Source: Theristus sp. LFF4_11 (Eukaryota > Nematoda > Chromadorea > Monhysterida > Xyalidae). Taken from it: DNA of 64,000 nucleotides. The translations under genes were made by a program, and so were the position numbers. Positions 10,676 through 20,929 of this stretch are shown piece after piece. The first letter of the stretch is position 1. Every line of letters begins with the position of its first letter. The stretch spans positions 1-64,000 of the forward strand of contig JASANC010003529.1 of NCBI GenBank assembly GCA_030248135.1, given 5' to 3'. The notes under the pieces were generated by a model. That model had not been told where the DNA came from and searched no databases. It saw nothing but the letters and a program-made list of their open reading frames with translations.

Positions 10676-13015
10676 TCAGACCAGAACATCATCAGCTTTA
10701 GTTGCAAAGATTGTGTTTTCATCTAGTGCTTTGAAATAAGCTGGTGGAAATCGTGCTAACGGGCAGTAACTGCAGTCGCCCGGTGCTCCTCGTTTGCCTT
10801 GTTCGCCCGGCGAACCAACGCCGCCTGGTTTACCAGGCGTTCCAAATTCTCCAAATTCGCCGTATTGTCCAACCGAGCCAGCTCTGGCTGAACCCGCGTT
10901 GCCGGGTAAGCCTGGATCACCTTGTGGTCCAGGTTGTCCACGGTCTCCTGCAATTGGAAACCACAGACGATTTTTTTAAACTGCTGACTGGCTTTATGAG
11001 AAACCGTTAAGAAAACTACAACCTCGTGGGCCGACCGAATCAAATTGCTGTTGGACTACAATTCCATTTGGACCGGGAACACCTTTAACGCCGGGCAAGC
11101 CTTGATAACCGCTGTAATGTAATGTTATTATTATCGTTTCAGGAAGACCAGAGACACAAAAGTTTCATGCCTTAAGGAAAACCCCCGCATCGAACCAAAC
11201 CCGTAAAACGTCAGCACACTGCGAAGTGTCTACCGTAACCTCATTTTGAATTCTGTGAAACATTTTCCTATCCCCGTGTGCAAACGCATTGAGTCCCGGC
11301 CCCCGGGACCAAAATAAAAGATAATACAAAACTTATTACGTAGTAATTGTTTCAATGGCCTTCCTAAAACACACAAGACACTGACTGTTCTCCTATCGCC
11401 CCTGGAGGACCCGGTCGACCACCATTCTGTTGTCCACCGTCTATTCCTGGGTCACCGTGCTCTCCCTTTTGTCCAGGATAGCCGGGAGGACCTGACGGGC
11501 CAGGCGGGCCAGTTTCACACGGGCACTGAGGAACATTAATTGACGAAATGGTTGGTGCGTCGTCTGTGCTGAAGCCGTGGTCGCCATCGTCACCATCCAC
11601 ACCATTTTTGCCGTTAATTCCGTCAGTTCCTGGTGGACCGATGGCACCAGCTGGACCGATGTGACACGTGCAGCCTAATGACGTGTGACGTGGACGGAAG
11701 TAATTTCAATGTCAACAATGCTTTCTTAAACACTCTCACCGCAAGAGCCGTCGTCTATTGAGCGTGTAAATTTTTCACCATGATCATCTTCGTAATCATA
11801 GATTGTGTAGTAGTCGCCGGTCATGTTCATGTCGTTGTCATCGTTCTCTTTTTGGTAGTAATCATTGTCTGCAGCTTGGTGCAATTCGCTTGATTCATTG
11901 ATTGTCTCCTGTCCATCCACCTCACTCGGTTTTGCATAGTCGTCGCCGTCGTCCGGTAGCACTTGAATCTCAGCACGCAATGACGTCTTTTTAACGATAT
12001 TACTGTCTGTTGTTTCGTCTGCACGATTAACGGCATTTTCGTTGTAGTTGAACGCTCTTTCATGTCGTCCTGAACAGCATAATTTTAGAAATCAGAAAAG
12101 TGATGCGCGCGCAGCAATGAAACAAGGACTGTGAAAAGTTACTGTACATTTATGATCAGGCATCCGACACCGAAACCTAAACATACAATATTATACGTAA
12201 TAAATTTAAAAGGAACCGACCGGAATCAGGCGTGAACACTAACGGGTCTCGTTTGCCGCTGCGAATCGTCCGCGTTGGTCGGGGCAACGAGTTCGTTTTG
12301 GCAAAAGTGTCCAGCACAATTGGCCGCCTCAACTTTCCCTTGGTTAACAGTGACCGATAGATCCACAAATCTGCTTCATCTTGACTCGCTGTGGGAATGT
12401 GATTGCCTATGAAGGTGTTGTAGCTGTGCAACGGGGCAATCAGAGTTGCTCTCTCCATTCGCCGGGCGTAACTTTGCCGAGCCGCCTCGTAGTTGCTCAG
12501 TTCGTCTGTTACTGGAGTGAACGGCGTGTAGACACCTTTCGGGTAGTACTTTCCAAAGTGCCACTGACCGCCGCTTGTTTTCGCTTTTACGTTTCGTCGA
12601 GCTCGTCTTGTGTTGTTCATTCTCGACAAGGCGTACGCAACCGACGCGTATTGACGCCACAACATTGATGATTGGTGCTAAAAGACAAAAAGCCTATTTA
12701 CTTGCTGCGCCATGCGTAGTGAATTAAAATATAATAAATCAGAATCGATACCATGCAAAAGTTGGTTTCCTGTTGCAGTTGTTGGTCGACATGCTGGGCA
12801 TACGAATACACGGTTGATATGATTGTGCCAGATCCAACAACAGCCACAGTGGCGAATGTGACACTGATGAATGCCAGAATACGATGCTGATAGACAGCAT
12901 GGTTGTACTCAACCACCGACTCCTCCACCGGTTCGTAGCTACAAACTGGTGCACAAGAAAACCTGGTTTTGAATAATCGTTGCTGCAGCATTCTTACATG
13001 AATTTTCTTGAACAT
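10676..13015 (-). CDS. Cuticle collagen with long acidic insert
   Basis: Structural protein of the nematode cuticle, secreted and cross-linked. Exons, in order of translation: 12752-13015, 12221-12677, 11740-12069, 11386-11674, 11023-11111, 10676-10947; phases agree and the total is 566 codons. The N-terminus holds the cuticle-collagen membrane domain (HRILAFISVTFATVAVV, then YSYAQHVDQQLQQ and NFC). A 150-residue basic region follows with RRARR and GKR sites suited to furin-like cleavage. Then comes an unusual Asp/Tyr/Asn-rich acidic segment (DDGDDY, DNDYYQKENDDND, YDYEDD). Three Gly-X-Y blocks follow, separated by Cys clusters (CGCTC, CPC), ending GDCSYCPLARFPPAY and a short tail. It is much longer than the usual roughly 300-residue worm collagens. 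The start Met at 13015 is the least certain part; an upstream exon or start at 13111 is possible. Confidence 0.85.
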
Positions 13016-14035
13016 CGGTTCACTCAAATTTATGTTTTGGCAAGCACAAACAGCAGCTAGTTCTGTTTTGTTTTGAGACTGTGTATTGTTATGTATACTT
13101 GAAGAGCACACGCGCTACACATGCCTGATCTCCAGTAAAATGCATACTACGACCTGCTACCACTTATGCTGAAGACGCAAATGCACATTTTAACAACGGA
13201 AGCAGAATGAATCAAACATTGAAGTGGTTTGCGCGACACTTGTCTTCGTGATGTTTCTGTCAAGGACGTCACTGATGCATTTGATAAATTTGTTTTGTTA
13301 TATTCCAGTTAATGTGCAATCAAATACGTACCAAAACTATGAGTGCGCAGATACAGGATACCAACCTAACCTACAGTAAGTACTATTGAAACAGTATTAC
13401 ATCTTGTCTTAGGTTTTAAATTCGGTCAATTACTCCCCTTTGAAAAATCATGATTTTTCGGTTCCCAGATTTCCCAGGTGTATAATGCACTAAAGATAAA
13501 GTTATTTAGTCTTACAAACACTTTAGCGATTTTTTTAAAAAATTTATGGCGTTTTTCATTGAAAAAACCTGCAATAAAAAATGCGAAGGGGTGGCACCCC
13601 CTGATCCACATGACATGATTAAATAAAAAATACCAGGCTATTGTTTTTTTTGTTCTATAAATGTGAAACGTTTAGGGTGCGGTACATTATAGTTGCTGAT
13701 CGACCACAACAAACGATCATCATGTTTATTGAATGCATTTTATTCACAGGTGGCACGAAAATACAGGATCATGATGACAATTCGTGTTCACTTGCGGTAT
13801 TTCACTTTTTATTCTTTGTTCTTTTTTCAGTTTTTTCTTTTTTTTCTTATGTGTGCACGGCCACATAAGAAAGAAAAAGAAAAATAAGGGTGCGCGAGTT
13901 GCGCAAGGGGGGGGGGCGAGAACGGGCATTCTCTCAGCTTAGTGCTCACGATTTGCGGTATTTAGCCTACTCAGAATGTTTAGTTTGGATCAGTTTGGAT
14001 ATATGACAATTTTCAATTCACCATTTTGCTACTTA
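13016..14035. other. Intergenic with polypyrimidine hairpin
   Basis: No gene recognised. 13800-13890 holds a T-rich tract followed by a hairpin CTTATGTGTG / CACATAAG and an A/G-rich complement, then a G run. A similar hairpin (CTTATGCGACC...GCTCGCATAAG) lies at 14937-14960, so this is a repeated foldback motif. Confidence 0.35.
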
Positions 14036-14180
14036 AAAGTTTTGTTGTCAATTTACCTTGTCTGACCTAAACGCTTCTATTGCCAATTTACCTAGCCTGA
14101 CCTAAACGCATCCATCTACTGTTAATTTACTAAACCTGACCTGCTCACATTTCACTTCAATTTACCAAGCCTGACCTGCG
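14036..14180. repeat. Degenerate tandem repeat, CAATTTACCnnGCCTGACCT
   Basis: Four imperfect units of about 35-55 bp each containing (C)AATTTACC followed by TGACCT, for example CAATTTACCTAGCCTGACCT and CAATTTACCAAGCCTGACCT. No coding sense. Confidence 0.5.
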
Positions 14181-14188
14181 TGTATCCT

Positions 14189-14283
14189 AAAGCGACATTC
14201 ATGAGACACTATTTAGTGACGCACAACTGTATTAAAACATAGCTACGCGGTTACTAAATAGTGCTTCATGAATGCACCTTTAG
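14189..14283. mobile_element. Small palindromic MITE, CATTCATGA family (MITE-3)
   Basis: TAAAGCGACATTCATGA...TATTTAGTGACGC is mirrored by GTTACTAAATA...TTCATGAATGCACCTTTA. Related copies with the same ends occur at 23914-24000, 31337-31424 and 38847-38942 in this window. Confidence 0.7.
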
Positions 14284-15306
14284 TCTTAGCCACCCAACCT
14301 CACCCTTGCTCACTAAACTAACATTTGATGTTTAATGAGTTAAAATTACATGTACTGAAACTTTTGAAACTTCAGTGGTAAAAGCTAACCTCAATAACCT
14401 TGTCTCGATCAAACCAAGTTGCAACCGTACCTGCCAAAATTACCAGCTAATCAGCTATCACATGTGAGTCTCTTGATATACCACAATCGTAAGGAAACTA
14501 AAGCGTTTTTTCGTCAAGTTTTTTTTCTTCCGGAAACGTTTAAAAATAATTTCAATAAAACTGAGTTTAATAAATAGTTTAATGAAGCTCACTCACTAAA
14601 GGCAAATAATAAAAAGTAAAATAGCCAGAAACCCCATCAGTGCAAAATGTGTTACAGCATCTAATTGTGAGCATGTAGCTGAGAAAATGCCCAAAGTCTC
14701 GACAACTCGTCTCGTCTCTCTAATCTTGTCTCGTGTGTCCCTTTTCAAAGTCTCTTGTCTCAGTTCTTGTCTCGTCTGGTACCAACAAGAACTGATCTAA
14801 AATTTGACTTTTTGCCAAATTTCTGATCAGTTCTTGTTCTCACCCCTGCCGCGCGCACACCTTGCGTCACCTTTAAGTTTTTGTCTTTTTTGTTTTTTTC
14901 TTTTCTTTTCTTCCGGTCTTTATCTTTTCTTGTGGGTCTTATGCGACCGTGCTCGCATAAGCAAGAAATGAAAAGCACCAAAAAGAAAACTTTGAAAAGA
15001 AAAAACGAAAAAAGAAAAACTTAAGTGCAAAGAAGAACAAAGAAAACAAGCAAAAAGCGCATGCAAACACAAATTCGACGTCGTCTTGGTTTTTCACTGA
15101 AAAACAGTATTGAATTTTTGGTGTCTCAAAAGATGACGACGTCGAATTTTACTGACTTTGAAACGAAGCCGCCATTATTTGATTTGGTTTGGTTTTTCTG
15201 GCATCTTTATAAAGTTTTTGGACGGCTGTCAGTGTGATTTTAAAAACTGTGTCAACCGTTTTAGGGAAAGTTCAGGCTTCGTTTCAAAATCCAAAAAAAA
15301 TCACTG
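14284..15306. other. Intergenic, low-complexity and hairpin sequence
   Basis: Contains TTGTCTCG-type repeats (14700-14780), a T/C-rich block and hairpin (14870-15010), and ACGACGTCG motifs. ACTTTGAAACGAAGCC near 15158 has an inverted partner GGCTTCGTTTCAAAAT near 15276. No gene recognised. Confidence 0.35.
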
Positions 15307-15470
15307 CACTCGAACTCTAAATTGTAGGGAATGAGCTGATTGGTTGGGATGGGATTAAGGTATGCATGCTTTCTGTGCAGGCATTGCTGTGGGGCGGAGT
15401 TTAGTTTGCACAACAAGCATGTATACCGTAATCCCAACCAATCAGCTGATTCCCCATAATTTAAAGTTCC
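15307..15470. mobile_element. MITE-1 copy, intergenic
   Basis: CACTCGAACTCTAAATTGTA, AATGAGCTGATTGG, GCATGCTTTCTGTGCAGG and the inverted CCAACCAATCAGCTGATTCC can all be read. This is the mariner-like MITE family seen in many introns of this window. Ends are degenerate. Confidence 0.75.
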
Positions 15471-18055
15471 CTATAATTTGCAATTGTTGATGAGGGTCCA
15501 GTCAAATTCATTTCTTCTTATGTTCAGTGTTGAACATCAGCGTCCGAATCGACCACAGAACGACTGCTTCACTGCAAAAAACTTCAGAAATGCCAAAATC
15601 TGTCTTGCAGTTGAAAAAACATTAGTAACGAAATTGATTTAGCATTATACAACAAGCAAAGTTATGGCAAACTTGCAGGTTTGAACGCAAATCCGCATTT
15701 GCAGCAACGCGTGGCGTGCCGCAGCACGCGGCGTTATTGGCCGATCGGCTGTCTTTTAACTGAAGTTGCGTCTGGTCCGCCTGGTGCATTGCTCAAATAG
15801 TTTCAGTTATAGTAAAAACATTAAAAATAAATAAGATTACACGTGTGTGGATATTGCGGTCCTTGCAGAAAAGTTGCAAAAGAGATTGATGACAGTGCTT
15901 TGATGGCATTGATCCGTCCTTGGCAGTGCGCTGTGTGACTTAGCTTTTCCCGATTTGCTGCTGCTTGAAAATGATATTTTGTTGCTGCCGAGCCGATGTT
16001 TTGCAAGACTGAGAGCCTAGAAGCGGGTTGAGGAAACGTTTTTGAAGTTATAAAATGTTAATGTTGCTATCAACTGTTGTAAAAATGCATCACTGCCTGG
16101 CGCACGCGGGAGCTGCCAGTGTGCCAAGTTGTCATGCCTGTTGCACAGATCCTGCGCACTGCAATTGCAGTTGATGAAACCGTCGAACTTTCAGTTTGTC
16201 GGATTTTTCAACTTTCAATAAAAGTTGAGATCAACAAAAATACAATGTAACAAAACTTTACCAAGCCCATCGAACAAAAGGCGATGACCGTTTATTTCTA
16301 TTCGAGCACCGAGTCCATTTAGTTGCGCTGAATGTCAATTTAGCACGGACACACGACACCGTGCTGGTTGCCAATGTGCTGGATTAAACGAATTGGATTC
16401 ACAAAAAAGCAAGGATTGCTAGAAAGTTAAAGTGGTAAATGGAACTACACTGACTACCATGACCGTTGTTGACCTTGTCGAGCAGACCGGGGGTCTGCCT
16501 GCACGCCACACCGGACAAGTAACAAAGCAACAAATGACCTTTTTTGCTCAGATGCTCCACTCAATGTATTTCTTGGCATATTCTTATCCTTGGCTGTTCA
16601 TGAGTATGCAGCAAATATTGAACGACAACTGCACAAAAGTGTGTAATGGTCGGGTTTTTATGATTTTATGTATTTTTTGGCACAGTGGTGCCTTTGTGCA
16701 GTTTGTTTTATTATTGAAATTAAATTGAGAGCGCCTTTCGTAGTTGAACATTGCTCCTAACTTTCGTGGACAAAAGTTGTTCCTAACTCTTGTAGTCTAA
16801 AGTTGTTTTTAGTTTCGTGTACGGTAAGACAGTTTCTGTCGTCAAGCAGAACTCTAAGGCCAGCCCAGCGGCAAGGACAACAACAACCATGCAAAAAGGA
16901 CATCTGTTGCAAATGTTACCAACCCCAATGTGAATATAATTGGCACTTTTGTTCCGTTCAAAATGGTTGGCGTGTATGTCTCTCAATTTTGAACGTAACA
17001 CATGAAATGTCAACTATCTTCACCACCGGGTAGTCCCGGGTGCACGTGGGTAAACCTGGCGCTTTTTTTAAACGCACGCGCTCGGGCATCGGCATGCTCA
17101 TGCTCGTGATCCACTAGCGCGTGTGCACACGTTTCGGCCTCAACAAAAACTTTTTATTTTTAAACGCAGTTGTTCTGTGACATTTTCTTTCTTGAAAAGG
17201 CCTTGCTTAGGTTAGGATTAGGTTAAGATCAGGTTTGGCTTAGGATCAGGCTTTTGGATTAGGATTAGAATTAGGTCCGTTTAAACAATGTCCGACAACG
17301 AGCGTGTTTTACCTGAAGCGGATTTTAGAAAAGAAGGGCAGCCGGTGGTGAAGCAGTTGAGGTGAGAGCTGAAGTTGAGCCGCGTGGTCTGATGATTGGC
17401 GATTTGGTGAGCGGGCACTGATGATGATGCATGGCCTGGGCAGCAACAGCAACTGGACAGCACAAAACTGATTGGGTTGATGCTTGGTGATGATGATGAT
17501 TGTAGAGGTTTGATGTACACAACAAGTAAATGAAGTCGCACGACAACGAAAGACCACCGAATGACCGTGTTGTGTTTACTGCTGCTTATGTAGGGTACTG
17601 ATGATTGTAATTACTTTGTGTAATTAATTAACCGTGATATACTATTATACAGGGTGTTTCAGAAGTAGTGGGTAGGTGTTTGACGCGTTATTTCTCGAGT
17701 TGTGTTGAACCATAATCAATGAAATTTTAGACAGTAGTTCAGGAAAGTTCAACTTAGACTGGTGCAAAATTTCAAAAAAATTCATTTACCTGCACACAAA
17801 TGACAGAGCAAAACACACAAAAACATGGATTTCAGCACGCAACTGTGGGTTCTTGTTTGGAACCAGTATATATGCGATCGAATCGTTGCATGCATGAATA
17901 CGATAAGACAAGACGAGACGCTTCGAACAAACCCAACTTGTAAAAAAAATTATTTAAAAAATTTATAAAAAAACCGGTTCTTTATTTTTTCAAAAAGAAA
18001 CTGAAAAAAACCGGTTTTAAAACGGAAAAGAAACCGGTTTTTATTTCCTGTGCCA
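15471..18055. other. Gene-poor stretch
   Basis: No gene supported. A 98-residue plus frame (16432-16728) has no recognised motif. 17205-17278 holds imperfect TTAGG-type motifs. 17650 starts a CAGGGTGTTTCAGAAGTAG end typical of repeats, without a detected partner. 17990-18045 (ACCGGTTTTAAAACGG) recurs at 56660-56690. Confidence 0.4.
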
Positions 18056-18560
18056 ACGTGTACGTGTACCCCCACCCCCACGTTTTTGGTACTGGACGAC
18101 ACGACACCCCCCTCGAAAATTTGCTTTCGCCCAGTAGCGAAAGCGGGACCTCGGGTGAGGGGGGGGGTGTTTGCCTAATTTTAGAGGGGGGGGTCAGGTG
18201 CCTTCTCGGTGAGGGGGGGTGCACGGGCAGCAAATTTTCCTGAGGGGGGGGGTGCACTGGCAGAAAAATTTCGTGAGGGGGGGGGGTGCACGGGATCGCA
18301 CGGGTAGTACCAAATTTTTGCCTTAGAATTAAAAATAAAAAAAACACAGAAATTCTTGTAAAATACAGAATATTTTGTGCAAACAAGCTGCTTGTTTGGT
18401 CAGAAACAACAAAATCTATGCAGGGACAGACACAAACGTCAAGAAAAATGCAAAAATTACGGTATTTTTGGAAAAAATTGAGATGAGATTGACCACCGTG
18501 AGGGGGGGTGCGATCCCGTGTTTTCTCGCGGAGGCGGGTGGGGCGGGGGTAGAGATGTCA
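18056..18560. repeat. G-tract repeat block
   Basis: Successive GAGGGGGGGTGCACGGG-like units (18150-18300 and 18497-18555) separated by short AT-rich spacers. Related G/C-tract sequence appears at 20690-20820. Apparent Pro-rich frames are artefacts. Confidence 0.5.
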
Positions 18561-19315
18561 AGAAAAAAAAAATTTCTATTTTTTTCTTTAAAAAAAAATT
18601 TTTTTTTAAATTTTTTTTTAAATGAAAGTTGTTCAGAATTTTTTAGGGAGTCCGAATATCACCATCTGAGGAGCCACCGACTTACCATATGACCCCCACT
18701 CATATGGGAGGAGGGTGAAAATTTCAGACTTGGTTTCGGCGACCCCATTTTCCCACCGACGACATCACGTCTCGTGTTTTGCCTCTCAATTCACCTCAAA
18801 TAACATGGAAACAAGTTCCACAACAAACCGGTGTGATCATGCTGACGACACGAGGCGAAACAGCAACGAGCAACCAACGAAGTTACGCTTGCAGTGGCAG
18901 ACAGTGCAATTTCCACCTTTCGAGATCCTGAAAAACGATGCGTAAATGTGAGTTCTCTGCTTCTATCTCACCTTAGCGACATCGGAATTTGTTGAACTAG
19001 CCTTTGCGACGCTCAAGTACTTCAATGCGCGAGTCGATCATCACTCACCAAGGCTGAAAACAGTCGATAAATCAATCCAGAATACCACCTGCAGCGTTGA
19101 AGACTAAGTGACAAGGTGAAGTCAAAGAAAATTTTTGTTGAACTTTCGAAAAATTATGCCAAAAACGGCATTTTCAGGGCACATTAAAGAAAAAATTTCA
19201 AAAATTTTTAATAAAAAAAATAAAAAAAAGCTCATTTTTTTTACTTTTTTTTTAAAAAAAATTTAAAAAAAATTTTTTTTTGATTCTTACATCTCTAGGC
19301 GGGGGTCAGGCTGTA

Positions 19316-19453
19316 GGTCGATCCGGTACCGGTCGATCCGGTACGGTCGATCCGGTACCGGTCGATCCGGTACCGGTCGATCCGGTACCTGGCAATTTTC
19401 TAGGGCGGTCGATCCGGTACCGGTCGATCCGGTACTCGGTCGATCCGGTACCA
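19316..19453. repeat. Tandem array of GGTCGATCCGGTACC, left arm
   Basis: Eight units of about 15 bp, interrupted after the fifth by TGGCAATTTTCTAGGGC. Every unit carries GGTACC, or a one-base variant, and GATC. Confidence 0.9.
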
Positions 19454-19955
19454 ATTGAAATTTTCAGCTGTTTTACGGGTTTTTAGCGTTCAATTCGTTG
19501 TGTTTTCGATTTTTCTTTGGTTTCGGTGATTGCGAAACATTTATGCAGCACGGAAAGACATGAAACCGAACACGATTGTTGGACGACGACGACTTGCGAC
19601 ACTTTGTTGGTTTTGGTAATCGTAATCTGATTCTGAAAAAAGCAAAACAAGTGTACCATATGTTTTTTTTTATTTTCTGAACTATTTTCCAGAAGAATAA
19701 AGCTCTAAGACGGTGAAAATTTGCAAAATTATCAGCTCAGCAAGAAAAGGAGAACAAAATAAAAATATGAAGACTGATTCGGTTCTTTTTTGGAGTTGAG
19801 GAAAAATGTCTGTTGTTTTTATTTTCATATTTCCAGCGAAAAAACCTGCGGTAAAATGTTTCAGACATCAAATAAAATGAGAGAAACGAAGAAAAATGGA
19901 AAACAAATCAGAAACAAATTGAATTGAATGCTAAAACAGCTGAAAATTTCAATTG

Positions 19956-20097
19956 GTACCGGATCGACCGAGTACCGGATCGACCGGTACCGGATCGACC
20001 GCCCTAGAAAATTGCCAGGTACCGGATCGACCGGTACCGGATCGACCGGTACCGGATCGACCGTACCGGATCGACCGGTACCGGATCGACCGCATGC
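19956..20097. repeat. Tandem array of GGTACCGGATCGACC, right arm
   Basis: Eight units in inverse orientation to the left array, with the same interruption (GCCCTAGAAAATTGCCA) in the mirrored position. Confidence 0.9.
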
Positions 20098-20929
20098 CGG
20101 CGGGGGTAGAGATGTAACGGTCAAAAAAAATTTTTTTATTTTTTTTAAAGTAAAAAAATGAGCATTTTTTTTATTTTTTTTATTAAAAATTTTTGAAATT
20201 TTTTTTTAATGTGCCCTGAAAATGCCGTTTTTGGCATAATTTTTCGAAAGTTCAACAAAAATTTTCTTTGACTGACTTTACCTTGTCACTTAGTCTTCAA
20301 CGCTGCAGGTGGTATTCTGGATCGATTTATCGACTGTTTTCAGCCTTGGTGAGTGATGATCGACTCGCGCATTGAAGTACTTGAGCGTCGCAAAGGCTAG
20401 TTCAACAAATTCCGATGCCGCTACGGTGAGATAGAAGCAGAGAACTCACATTTATGCATCGTTTTTCAGGATCTCGAAAGGTCGAAATTGCACTGTCTGC
20501 CACTGCAAGCGTAACTTCGTTGGTTGCTCGTTGCTGTTTCGCCTCGTGTCGTCAGCATGATCACACCGGTTTGTTGTTGAACTTGTTTCCGTGTTATTTG
20601 AGGTGAATTGAGGAGAGGCAAAACACGAGACGTGATGTCGTCGGTGGGAAAATGGGGTCGCCGAAACCAAGTCTGAATTTTTCACCCTCCTCGGTGGGGG
20701 GGAGTCTAGTACCCGTGTCGAGGTAAAGGGGGGGAGGGGGGTACACGGGTATCTGCCCGTGCACGGGCAGGATTTTCGGCTGAGGGGGGGGGGTGGACCC
20801 CCCCACCCCCCCCGCACTTTCGCTACTGCTTTCGCCTTCGTTCGGTACTGATTTGAACCCTACTAATTGTGCTGTGCTTGTGGCAGGCGCGAAGATCAAA
20901 GGCGAAGCAGAGAAAAGAGTAAGAAGAAC

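Larger units (their letters stand above)
18708..20694. mobile_element. Palindromic foldback element with subterminal 15 bp repeat arrays
   Basis: Left arm about 18708-19510 and right arm about 19895-20694 are inverted copies. The outer ends read GGAGGGTGAAAA and TTTTTCACCCTCC; an inner matching segment is AATTGAAATTTTCAGCTG / CAGCTGAAAATTTCAATT. The spacer is about 385 bp. Each arm carries eight units of GGTCGATCCGGTACC. No transposase is present in the spacer. Architecture resembles foldback (FB/Galileo-like) elements. It ends 235 bp before the Ro60 start codon. Confidence 0.8.

Noticed and set aside
16432..16728. Possible small gene (98 residues)
   Set aside because: No recognised motif, no splice context, no homologous copy in the window.
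17205..17278. Interstitial telomere (TTAGG-like motifs)
   Set aside because: The motifs are irregular (TTAGGTTAGGATTAGG mixed with unrelated bases) and do not form the TTAGGC repeat expected in nematodes.
19280..20161. Open frames with VDPVP repeats
   Set aside because: They are translations of the 15 bp tandem array in the foldback element; no support as protein.
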